Under the pieces are notes generated by a model that was not told the origin of the DNA, searched no databases, and worked only from the letters and a program-made list of their open reading frames with translations. From the NCBI GenBank assembly GCA_017853785.1, contig JAFMIX010000102.1, positions 1 through 7,650 of the forward strand: a stretch of DNA of 7,650 nt, given 5' to 3'. Source of the stretch: Verrucomicrobiales bacterium. Lineage in GTDB: Bacteria > Verrucomicrobiota > Verrucomicrobiia > Limisphaerales > JAFMIX01. Positions 1 through 6,968 of this stretch are shown piece by piece. Made by a program: the position numbers and the translations under genes. How positions within the stretch are numbered: position 1 is the stretch's first letter; every line of letters starts with the position of its first letter.

Positions 1-2026
1 TGCGGATGATGGTGATGTTGCCGGGCGTGACGTTGGTGGAGGTCGCGGTGAGGGTGTTGGTCGTAGACCGGTTGCCGGTAGCATCCTCGGCATAAACTCG
101 GAACGTGTTCACCCCCGTGGTCAAGGTCACCCCCGCCGTCCAGTTGTTCGTGCCGGTGGCCGTAAGCCACCCGCCATTGTTCAACTGAAACTTCACAGCA
201 GCAACCCGGTCATTATCGGCGGCGGCACCGAAGAGGTTCGCGGCGGCGTTGGTCAGCAGACCGGTGGGGAGATTGTTGCTGGTGGCGATGGTGGGAATCT
301 GCGCGTCGCGGAAGTTGGCTTGCAGCGTGAGATTGGATTGCATCAGGAAGCTCAGCGTGGCCGCGTTCGTGAGGAGCGTCAGCGGCAGACTCGTGCCACC
401 ACTCCAGTTGCTGAAAACAAAACCGCTTGTACCCGCGCCGCTCACGGTGTAACTGCGGCCGATCTCCAAAGCACCCTCCGTCCAGTTGGAGGTGATATTG
501 CCGAGGCCGGATTTCAGGAGGGTGATGGGCGCCGGCACAACATAGAAAATCTGGCGAGTGGCATTGGTGGATTGATTACCAAAGGCATCCACAGCATAGG
601 CGGTGAAATAATTTGTGCCCGGAACTCCGGGAAAGCTGGCAAGCCAGCTATTGGTGCCGCTGGCGGTGTAGATGTTGGTACCGGTATTGATCTGGTAACG
701 AACGGCATTGACCTGGCCATTATCGGTGGCTGTGCCCCGGACTTCGACGACAGCATTGCTCCAGCGGGCGCCATTGATGGGGTTCGTGATGGTGATGGAT
801 GGGGGGTTGGTTTCCGGCAGGACGGTGAGCAGGATCGGGCTGCTCTCCACTTCTCCGAGACCGTTGGTGATGAACAGCGTGTATGCTCCAGTCTGGTTGC
901 TGTTGGCGACGCGGAACGTCCAGAAGTTGGAAGTCTGACCAGGGACGGGATCGCCGTTGAAGCGCCATTGATATTGCAACGGCGCGGTGCCGGCGACGCC
1001 GAAAGCGAGCGTTACGTTAGACCCGGCCGGCCAGGCAAGGTCGGGGGGGTCGTTGGTGATGGTAGGCAAAAAGTGCAAGAGGGCCGGAGCGCTGGTGACA
1101 GCTCCGCCGTAATTCTTGGCGACGACGGTATAGCTGCCCTCGTCGGCCATCTGGGCAGCAATCAACTCGTAATCGCTGTTGGTCGCGGTGAGATTCCCCG
1201 CCGGATTGATGTTTATGCCATTGCGCCGCCATTGATATGTCACAGGATATTCGTCCGTATCTGTCGTGGTCGGACCAATCAGCATGGAAAACACCACCCG
1301 GTAGCCGACCTCAACAATGGCATCATCCGGCTCAAACGTGATTTCTGGCGGCACCACGACCGTCAGCGCGGCCGCATCGCTGACGGTCGGCTCGCCGCTC
1401 CCCGATCGCAGCGTGGCGTCGTTGTAAACATTCACCGAATAAAGCCCCTCGTCATTCGCTGTCACGTTCGTCAGAGTCAGCGTCCGGGTGTTAGCCCCGG
1501 CGATATGCACCCCATCGTCTGTGAGATCAAAGCCGTCCAATTGCCATTGATAGGTGAAGTTGGTCGGGATCAACGCAGAATTGACCTGAACGGTAAAGGT
1601 CACATTTGAACCGCCGCCGACCACCCGACTTAACGGCTGGGTGGTAATGACCGGCAGATACCAGATGGTCAAGACCGCGCCCGCACTGGTAGCCAACTGG
1701 CCAAAAATGTTTTTTACCACGCATTGATAAGTTCCAGCATCAGTAGGCTCTGAAACATCTTTGTAAAGCGACCAAGCCCCCGGCTCATAATCCGGCATGG
1801 TAGGAAGCAACAAGCCATTTTTCTTCCAGCGGTAGGTGTAATAATCCTCCGCCGCCGGATTAGTCAGCGCGGGGTCATCTGCCACCACATTGAACTCAAA
1901 CGGCTCGCCGAAAATGTTCGTGATGCTTACCGGCTGCTCCAGAATGACCGGATCTGCCAGCACGGCAAACGGCGTCACCAAAATCGCCAACGCCGCCAGC
2001 AGATATGAACTGACGTGAAACTTCAT
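1..2026 (-). CDS. Exported multi-Ig-domain protein, N-terminal 675 codons (3' end beyond the window)
   Basis: The minus strand is open without a stop from ATG at 2026-2024 to the left edge, so the gene is partial at its C-terminus. Residues 1-24 are a signal peptide: a short basic start (MKF), a hydrophobic core and an A-V-L-A cleavage site before D25. Four Ig-like domains follow at about 26-121, 124-224, 228-320 and 321-403. Each has the strand-C Trp (Y-R-W or Y-Q-W) and a late strand motif such as DAGTYQC, DEGLYSV, DEGSYTV or QTGAYTL, as in I-set-like bacterial Ig domains. Residues 407-497 and 576-660 look like Big-type bacterial Ig domains, with a D-N-x-V-x-A-V core and A-x-D-A-x-G-N near the end. 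Residues 499-573 between them resemble a divergent InlB B-repeat (GF-x-F-SNWSGG, ending LQANF). Asn and Thr are abundant. Only one Cys is seen (102). AGAAGA lies about 8 nt before the start. The likely role is cell-surface or secreted adhesion or scaffolding, possibly with a catalytic or anchoring domain beyond the window. The function is inferred; the domain type is fairly sure. Confidence 0.9.
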   Translation of the reverse strand, partial: MKFHVSSYLLAALAILVTPFAVLADPVILEQPVSITNIFGEPFEFNVVADDPALTNPAAEDYYTYRWKKNGLLLPTMPDYEPGAWSLYKDVSEPTDAGTYQCVVKNIFGQLATSAGAVLTIWYLPVITTQPLSRVVGGGSNVTFTVQVNSALIPTNFTYQWQLDGFDLTDDGVHIAGANTRTLTLTNVTANDEGLYSVNVYNDATLRSGSGEPTVSDAAALTVVVPPEITFEPDDAIVEVGYRVVFSMLIGPTTTDTDEYPVTYQWRRNGININPAGNLTATNSDYELIAAQMADEGSYTVVAKNYGGAVTSAPALLHFLPTITNDPPDLAWPAGSNVTLAFGVAGTAPLQYQWRFNGDPVPGQTSNFWTFRVANSNQTGAYTLFITNGLGEVESSPILLTVLPETNPPSITITNPINGARWSNAVVEVRGTATDNGQVNAVRYQINTGTNIYTASGTNSWLASFPGVPGTNYFTAYAVDAFGNQSTNATRQIFYVVPAPITLLKSGLGNITSNWTEGALEIGRSYTVSGAGTSGFVFSNWSGGTSLPLTLLTNAATLSFLMQSNLTLQANFRDAQIPTIATSNNLPTGLLTNAAANLFGAAADNDRVAAVKFQLNNGGWLTATGTNNWTAGVTLTTGVNTFRVYAEDATGNRSTTNTLTATSTNVTPGNITIIR

Positions 2027-2059
2027 GTTAATCTTCTATATACGTCAAAGCGGTGGATT

Positions 2060-2087
2060 AAGATAGTCATCCGCATTGTTCCGGCAA
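2060..2087 (-). promoter_or_regulatory. Candidate sigma-70-like promoter for the Ig-domain gene
   Basis: On the minus strand, TTGCCG (2087-2082) and TATCTT (2065-2060) are separated by 16 nt. This would place transcription start near 2053, about 27 nt before the ATG at 2026. Each box matches the consensus at about 4 of 6 positions. It is the best candidate I found but it is weak evidence. Confidence 0.28.
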
Positions 2088-2128
2088 GTGTTGTTTGGGC
2101 CTCACCCCCAGTCTGACGCAATATCCCG

Positions 2129-2158
2129 TTGACGCTCTGGCAAATTTATCCGCATTAT
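2129..2158 (+). promoter_or_regulatory. Candidate sigma-70-like promoter for apgM
   Basis: TTGACG (2129-2134, 5 of 6 to consensus) and CATTAT (2153-2158, 4 of 6) are separated by 18 nt. Transcription would start near 2165 and give a leader of roughly 68 nt before the ATG at 2233. If right, the upstream in-frame TTG at 2095 lies outside the transcript, which supports the shorter protein. The remainder of 2027-2232 shows no gene that I can support. Confidence 0.38.
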
Positions 2159-2232
2159 TACCCCTTGTTCGCGGCGGTGTAACCGACCAAACCGCACCAC
2201 CCCGGCCACCATTCAACCAAATATCATCCTCC

Positions 2233-3456
2233 ATGAATCTAGACGCGCTCTATTCTGAACTCACCCTTAAAACCAACGCCAAACTCGCCCTCATCGTCCT
2301 CGACGGCCTCGGCGACATCGCCACCAAAGAGCAAGGCAACCTCACCCCCCTCGAAGCCGCGCACACGCCCAACCTTGACGCCCTCGCGAAGCTCTCCGCC
2401 CAAGGCCGCATGATTCCCGTCGCTCCCGGCATCACCCCCGGCAGCGGCCCCGGCCACCTCGGCCTCTTCGGCTACGACCCGCTCGAATTTCAGGTCGGCC
2501 GCGGCGTCATCGAAGCCCTCGGCCTCGGCGTTGAACTCCAGCCCGGCGATGTCTGCGCCCGCGCCAACTTCGCCACGCTCGACCCCAAAGGCATCGTCAC
2601 CGACCGCCGGGCCGGCCGCATCCCTACCGGGACCTGCGAGAAACTCTGCGCCCTGCTGGCCGCCAAGATCAAAAAAATCGGCGACACCCAGGTCATCATC
2701 AAGGCCGGCAAGGAGCACCGCTTCGTCGTCATCTTCCGCGGCAAAGGCCTGGAAGGCCCGCTCACCGATGCCGACCCCAACCGGGAAGGCTTTGCCATTC
2801 CCGCTGTCAAACCCCGCGATGCGAAGAACGCCAAGCAAAAGAAAATGGCGAAGCTGATCGCCGAGTTCTACAAAGCCGCCCTGCCCGTCCTGAAAAATGA
2901 GAAGCCCGCCAACGGCTTCCTTATGCGCGGCATCGCCCACCAGCCGAAGATCCCGCTGTTCGCGGAACGCTACAAACTCAAGCCCGCGTGCCTCGCCGTC
3001 TATCCGATGTATAAGGGACTCGCCCAACTCGTCGGCATGAAGAAGATCGAAGGGCCGCAGACCATCGCGGAACAATTTGAGCGCTACCTCACCGAATACG
3101 ACAACTACGACTTCTTCTTCATCCACTACAAATACACCGACAAAGCCGGCGAGGACGGCAATTTCGCCGCAAAGAAAAAGGCCATCGAGGACTTCGACGC
3201 CGCGCTGCCCATCCTGCTGAAGAAACGTCCGGACGTCATCGCCATCACCGGCGACCACTCCACGCCGTGTGCCTTGCACGGCCACTCGTGGCACCCGCAG
3301 CCCGTGCTGCTCAACTCCACGACCTCGGGCTGGGACAAGCTGGAGCGCTTCACCGAAACCGGGGCAAACCTCGGCTCCCTCGGCGTATTCCCGGCCAAAT
3401 TCCTGATCCGCCAGATGCAGGCCAACGCAAAAATGTTCGACAAGTTCGGCGCCTAG
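2233..3456 (+). CDS. apgM: 2,3-bisphosphoglycerate-independent phosphoglycerate mutase, archaeal type
   Basis: This enzyme interconverts 3-phosphoglycerate and 2-phosphoglycerate in cytosolic glycolysis and gluconeogenesis through a phosphoserine intermediate, using two divalent metals. It belongs to the alkaline phosphatase superfamily. The product is 407 aa, a normal ApgM length. Visible signatures are LIVLDGLGD with metal ligand D24; PGSGPGHLGLFGYDP with S71 as the probable catalytic Ser, four residues before H75; HYKYTDKAGEDGNF near residue 300, corresponding to the family's metal-binding D-x-x-G-(H)-D-G segment; and TGDHSTP followed by HGHSWHPQPVLL, supplying C-terminal Asp and His ligands. 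The frame stays open upstream to a TTG at 2095, but those 46 residues are Pro-rich and unlike the family, and a candidate promoter lies inside them, so ATG 2233 is preferred. No SD is visible (ATCCTCC precedes the ATG). The gene appears monocistronic because a strong terminator follows within 20 nt. Confidence 0.93.
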   Translation: MNLDALYSELTLKTNAKLALIVLDGLGDIATKEQGNLTPLEAAHTPNLDALAKLSAQGRMIPVAPGITPGSGPGHLGLFGYDPLEFQVGRGVIEALGLGVELQPGDVCARANFATLDPKGIVTDRRAGRIPTGTCEKLCALLAAKIKKIGDTQVIIKAGKEHRFVVIFRGKGLEGPLTDADPNREGFAIPAVKPRDAKNAKQKKMAKLIAEFYKAALPVLKNEKPANGFLMRGIAHQPKIPLFAERYKLKPACLAVYPMYKGLAQLVGMKKIEGPQTIAEQFERYLTEYDNYDFFFIHYKYTDKAGEDGNFAAKKKAIEDFDAALPILLKKRPDVIAITGDHSTPCALHGHSWHPQPVLLNSTTSGWDKLERFTETGANLGSLGVFPAKFLIRQMQANAKMFDKFGA

Positions 3457-3475
3457 AGCGGAATTTTTTCCACAC

Positions 3476-3510
3476 CCCGCCGTCGCCGCCGAGGCGCGGC
3501 GGGTTTTTTT
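3476..3510 (+). terminator. Rho-independent terminator of apgM
   Basis: The arms CCCGCCG (3476-3482) and CGGCGGG (3497-3503) pair perfectly. The stem continues inward as CGCC (3484-3487) with GGCG (3493-3496) across a single bulged T, leaving a 5-nt loop. Seven Ts follow directly (3504-3510). It begins 19 nt after the apgM stop codon. This is a classic strong intrinsic terminator, so genes further right need their own promoter. Confidence 0.92.
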
Positions 3511-3632
3511 ATTGAAAAAAATGTTTGCAAGTTGGCGAAAAAAGGACTCTTTGGATGCCGTAACCAAACCAAACCAACTTCGACACCACCAAAATAACGT
3601 CGAACCAAAAAATCAGAGGGGGTGAATTCCCG

Positions 3633-3689
3633 ATGGCCGCCAAGAAAAAAGCTGTTAAGAAGAAAGTTGCTGCAAAGAAAAAGAAGTAA
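3633..3689 (+). CDS. Putative 18-residue lysine-rich histone-tail-like peptide
   Basis: The ORF runs ATG 3633 to TAA 3687-3689 and encodes MAAKKKAVKKKVAAKKKK. After Met it consists only of Lys (11), Ala (4 or 5 depending on processing) and Val (2). An SD-like purine tract, AGAGGGGG (3615-3622), precedes the ATG by about 10 nt, whereas several larger genes in this window have none. The composition resembles the Lys/Ala tails of histone-H1-like and HctB-type bacterial chromatin proteins, so binding of DNA, RNA or ribosomes is a reasonable guess. No folded domain is possible at this length. It lies isolated between a strong terminator and a long hairpin that starts 8 nt after the stop. I found no convincing promoter in 3511-3632. 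It could also be a leader peptide for the downstream exonuclease gene, or a chance ORF in A-rich sequence. Confidence 0.5.
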   Translation: MAAKKKAVKKKVAAKKKK

Positions 3690-3697
3690 CCATTAAC

Positions 3698-3741
3698 TCA
3701 GGATGGGAACTCCGGTCTCCCTGACGGACTTCCCATCCTGA
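3698..3741 (+). repeat. Long near-perfect hairpin (16 of 17 bp) after the lysine-rich peptide gene
   Basis: The left arm TCAGGATGGGAACTCCG (3698-3714) and right arm CGGACTTCCCATCCTGA (3725-3741) pair at 16 of 17 positions with one C/C mismatch and a 10-nt loop. No T tract follows on the plus strand (AATTGT and then C8), so it is not a standard intrinsic terminator. It could stabilise a 3' end, serve as a processing site, partly attenuate transcription, or be a copy of a dispersed REP-like element. It ends only 22 nt before the exonuclease start codon, leaving no room for a separate promoter between them. Confidence 0.8.
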
Positions 3742-3763
3742 ATTGTCCCCCCCCTTTCCCGCC

Positions 3764-4486
3764 ATGGCCAAGCTTGTCTTCGACATCGAAACTTCCGCCC
3801 TGCCGCCCGAAATCCACGATACCGCGCAGTTGGAATATCTCTTCCGCGATGCCGGGAAACTTCCCGACCCTGCTGCCCGCGACGCCAAGCGCGCCGAGAT
3901 CAAGCAACAGTTCAACCTCTGGCCCTTCACCGCGCAGGTGGTCTGCGTGGCGATGCTTAACGCCGAAACCGCCCGCGGCCAGGTCCTTTTCACCGCCGAA
4001 GACTTTGACGAGGCGGATGCCGCCGAAGCCGGGGCCGTCGAATTCCTGCCCTGCGCCGACGAGACTGAACTCCTTACCGCCTTCTGGGATGTCGCCAAGC
4101 ACTACGACGAAATCGTGACCTTTAACGGGCGCGGGTTCGACGTGCCATTCCTCTACCTCCGTTCCGCGCTGCTCAACGTCCCCATCTCCAAAAAGAACTG
4201 GCTCGGCTACCGCTATGCCGTCGAGCCGCACTGTGACCTCGCCGAGCAATTCACCTTCTACGGCGTCAGCGGGCGCGAAGGCGCGGCGCGGCGGTTCAAC
4301 TTGGATTTCTACTGCAAAGCCTTTGGCATCGAATCCCCCAAGAGCCACGGCGTCACCGGGCTGGATGTGAACACGTTGCTGGCGGCAGGCAAGTTCCGCG
4401 AAATCGCCGAATACTGCCTGCGCGACGTGAAAGCCACCGTGGAACTGCACCGCATCTGGAAAGAACGGCTCGCGGGCATCAAGTGA
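3764..4486 (+). CDS. DEDDy 3'-5' exonuclease (PolB-exonuclease-like, RNase H fold)
   Basis: The 240-aa protein has the three exonuclease motifs of the DEDDy class. Exo I is LVFDIET (D7 and E9), Exo II is TFNGRGFDVPFL (N121 and D126), and Exo III is YCLRD (Y217 and D221). The four acidic residues bind two metals that hydrolyse single-stranded nucleic acid from the 3' end, and the Tyr identifies the DEDDy subclass. The layout matches stand-alone exonucleases related to the proofreading domain of family B DNA polymerases (DNA_pol_B_exo2 type), with no polymerase domain attached. The substrate, DNA or RNA, cannot be told from sequence. The frame is open upstream to a TTG at 3743, but those seven residues come from a C-rich tract, and ATG 3764 places Exo I at the N-terminus as usual. 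No SD is visible. Transcription may enter from upstream through the 3698-3741 hairpin. Confidence 0.88.
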   Translation: MAKLVFDIETSALPPEIHDTAQLEYLFRDAGKLPDPAARDAKRAEIKQQFNLWPFTAQVVCVAMLNAETARGQVLFTAEDFDEADAAEAGAVEFLPCADETELLTAFWDVAKHYDEIVTFNGRGFDVPFLYLRSALLNVPISKKNWLGYRYAVEPHCDLAEQFTFYGVSGREGAARRFNLDFYCKAFGIESPKSHGVTGLDVNTLLAAGKFREIAEYCLRDVKATVELHRIWKERLAGIK

Positions 4487-4487
4487 A

Positions 4488-4514
4488 CCGGGTGACCGAT
4501 AATGGTCGGGCCGG
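4488..4514 (+). other. Weak hairpin between the exonuclease gene and rph
   Basis: CCGG (4488-4491) and GACC (4494-4497) pair with GGTC (4504-4507) and CCGG (4511-4514), interrupted by a GT/GGG internal loop. It starts just after the exonuclease stop and has no following T run. It could be a weak or Rho-assisted end signal. The rest of the 120-nt gap to rph shows no convincing promoter. Confidence 0.3.
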
Positions 4515-4606
4515 GACGTGGTGCAAGCCGCGCGATTCCGCCACTGACTCCGCCCGCCGCTTTTCCGCTTTCCATCAAATCGCCGGCGTTTAACATCCCG
4601 GCCGAC

Positions 4607-5347
<741 letters not shown>

Positions 5348-5360
5348 ATCCTATCCCCCG

Positions 5361-5981
5361 ATGAGCGTCACCCGTTTAATCCTGCTGCGCCACGCGGAAG
5401 TGGAAGCTGCCTACCAGCGCGTCTTCGGCGGCCGCATCGACATGGACCTGTCACCACGCGGCCATGACCAGGCGGCCGTGCTGGCCCGGCCTCTGCGCGC
5501 GACGAAGTTCGACGCCATCTACGCCACCCCCATGAAACGCGTCCAGCAGACTCTCGCCCCGGCGCTCGGAAACCACGCACCGGAACCGATTGTGCTGCCG
5601 GATTTGCGAGAAATCGATTTCGGCGACTGGACCGGACTGGTCTGGGAGACCGCCTGCGAACAGCACGGGATTGAAGCCCACCAGTGGCTGGAAGCCTTGG
5701 ATCAGGGCCGCGTCACCAACGCCGAACCCATTCCCGCCTACAAGCGCCGGGTGGAGCAGTGCCTGCAACAGATTGTTTTAGCGCACCCCGGGCAGACGGT
5801 GGCAGTCTTTTGCCACGGTGGTGTCATCCGCGCCCTGATTGCGGTAGCGCTCGGCGTCCCGCTGCCGCTCACAGGATTCTTCTCAGTGGACTACGCCAGC
5901 GTGAGCGAACTGGAAGTGCACCCGGGCGGGCGGTTCGTCCTGGAATCGCTTAACCACATCCCTTGGAGCAACGGCGCATGA
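5361..5981 (+). CDS. Histidine phosphatase family protein (phosphoglycerate-mutase-like fold)
   Basis: The 206-aa protein has the branch-2,3-bisphosphoglycerate-mutase/acid-phosphatase signature. LLRHAE carries R10 and the phospho-accepting H11, with R60 in ATPMKR, the general acid E84 in LREIDFGDWTG, and H152 in FCHGGVIR. These form the complete catalytic pocket. The LREIDFG-W-G segment and overall length are shared with alpha-ribazole phosphatase (CobC) and GpmB-like phosphatases. The substrate cannot be assigned, and nothing nearby belongs to cobalamin synthesis. Glycolytic mutase activity is unlikely to be its main role, given apgM in the same region. The start ATG 5361 lies 13 nt after rph and has no SD. 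The stop overlaps the prmA start as ATGA (5978-5981), indicating translational coupling. Confidence 0.9.
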   Translation: MSVTRLILLRHAEVEAAYQRVFGGRIDMDLSPRGHDQAAVLARPLRATKFDAIYATPMKRVQQTLAPALGNHAPEPIVLPDLREIDFGDWTGLVWETACEQHGIEAHQWLEALDQGRVTNAEPIPAYKRRVEQCLQQIVLAHPGQTVAVFCHGGVIRALIAVALGVPLPLTGFFSVDYASVSELEVHPGGRFVLESLNHIPWSNGA

Positions 5982-6880
5982 CGCAAAAACACCTCCTGAA
6001 AATTTCTGTGACCACCACCGCGGAAGCCGAGGAAGCCGTGGGCGTGGCCATGGAAACCATTCTGGGCCAGACACCTTCCGTCTATGCCAACGAGCGGACC
6101 AAGACCTCGGTCGTGTCGGTTTATCTGGCGCAATTTTCCCGGTGGACCCCCAACGCCCGCGCCGCTCTCACGCGGGAGCTGCAAACCATCAAATCTGCTG
6201 GTCTGCGCCTCGGCAGTGGCAAAATTTCCACCCAACGGCTGGCCCGGGAAAACTGGGCGGAGTCCTGGAAACGCCACTTCCAGCCGCTTGAAATCGGCAC
6301 GGCCCTGCTGCTGCGCCCGAGTTGGATTCAACGACGCCCCAAACGTGGCCAGGCGCTGGTCGTGCTGGATCCGGGCCTGAGTTTCGGCACCGGGCATCAC
6401 GCGACGACGGGTTATTGTTTGGCGGAACTGGTGCGCTGCCGCAGGCGCGATCAGTGCCAATCGTTTTTGGACATCGGCACCGGCTCAGGCATCCTCGCCA
6501 TCGCGGCGGTAAAACTGGGGTATCAACCGGTGGTGGCGTTTGATTTCGACCCGGAATCAGTGCGCGTCGCGCAGGCCAACGCCCGCCAGAACCGGGTGGC
6601 GCCGCAGTTGAAGTTGGCCCGGAAAGATCTGACCCGGCTGCCGGCGGCGTCCGCCCGTAAATATGATTTCATCTGCGCCAATCTGATCTCCCCGCTGCTA
6701 GTGGCGGAGCGGGAGCGGATAAAAAACCGGCTGGCACCGGGGGGGACATTGGTTTTGGCTGGCATCCTGAAGCGGGAATTTCCTGCTGTGCGCCGGGCTT
6801 ACGAACAGTCGGGATTGCGCTTCGTGGCCGGGCAAACAGAGAAAGAATGGCGTTCCGGCACTTTTCGCTTTCCAGAATAA
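5978..6880 (+). CDS. prmA: Ribosomal protein uL11 methyltransferase
   Basis: PrmA uses S-adenosylmethionine to methylate lysines and the N-terminus of ribosomal protein uL11. The product is 300 aa, a typical length. Residues 1-100 form the substrate-recognition region, ending in the family hallmark NWAESWKRHFQPLEIG (92-107). Next come DPGLSFGTGHHATT (131-144), the PrmA version of the DPG-AFGTG-H-TT block; SAM motif I LDIGTGSGILAIAA (164-177); the acidic motif II FDFDPESV (188-195); and CANLISPLL (233-241) at the N-I-L position of motif IV. The start is ATG 5978, overlapping the preceding stop as ATGA, with GGAG at 5965-5968 as SD. An in-frame TTG at 5963 would add five residues and is less likely. 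It is probably the last gene of an rph-phosphatase-prmA operon. Confidence 0.93.
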   Translation: MTQKHLLKISVTTTAEAEEAVGVAMETILGQTPSVYANERTKTSVVSVYLAQFSRWTPNARAALTRELQTIKSAGLRLGSGKISTQRLARENWAESWKRHFQPLEIGTALLLRPSWIQRRPKRGQALVVLDPGLSFGTGHHATTGYCLAELVRCRRRDQCQSFLDIGTGSGILAIAAVKLGYQPVVAFDFDPESVRVAQANARQNRVAPQLKLARKDLTRLPAASARKYDFICANLISPLLVAERERIKNRLAPGGTLVLAGILKREFPAVRRAYEQSGLRFVAGQTEKEWRSGTFRFPE

Positions 6881-6912
6881 ATAATTGAACATTTTACTTC
6901 CTCGCTGAGTCC

Positions 6913-6918
6913 GATAAT
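6913..6918 (+). promoter_or_regulatory. Possible -10 box (GATAAT) for the 54-aa gene
   Basis: GATAAT matches the sigma-70 -10 consensus at 5 of 6 positions. The nearest -35-like TTGAAC (6885-6890) is 22 nt away, too far for an ordinary promoter. If active, transcription would begin near 6925, inside the inverted repeat that follows. Confidence 0.22.
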
Positions 6919-6922
6919 CAAC

Positions 6923-6949
6923 TGGCATCATTTGCGCTGATGCCAAATG
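6923..6949 (+). promoter_or_regulatory. Two overlapping inverted repeats in the leader of the 54-aa gene
   Basis: TGGCATCA (6923-6930) pairs perfectly with TGATGCCA (6938-6945) across a 7-nt loop. CATTTG (6929-6934) also pairs perfectly with CAAATG (6944-6949). The two stems share bases and cannot form together. No T tract follows, so a plain terminator for prmA is unlikely. It could be an operator, an RNA switch-like element, or a weak 3' end signal. Confidence 0.45.
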
Positions 6950-6968
6950 TCAAAGGAAAGTGGAAGCT

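Noticed and set aside
320..1609. 429-codon open frame on the plus strand
   Set aside because: It lies wholly antisense to the Ig-domain gene, whose minus-strand frame has a signal peptide and recognisable domains. The plus-strand translation has no coherent fold or motif; it is a codon-bias shadow.
2095..2232. 46-residue N-terminal extension of ApgM from a TTG
   Set aside because: Pro-rich, unlike the family, and it contains a candidate promoter.
2239..3567. 442-codon open frame on the minus strand across apgM
   Set aside because: apgM carries all catalytic motifs on the plus strand. The antisense frame is an effect of G/C-rich third positions and runs through the terminator.
3579..3604. 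TTCGAC / GTCGAA inverted repeat upstream of the 18-aa gene
   Set aside because: Only 6 bp with a 14-nt spacer and no adjacent promoter boxes; expected by chance.
3521..3625. 34-codon ORF beginning ATGTTTGCAAG just after the apgM terminator
   Set aside because: No SD, unremarkable composition, and its end overlaps the SD-like tract of the 18-aa gene. It could be a leader ORF but nothing supports translation.
4502..4606. 35-residue N-terminal extension of RNase PH
   Set aside because: The RNase PH N-terminus begins shortly before R-A-D-G-R, which ATG 4607 provides. The extension contains intergenic-type sequence.
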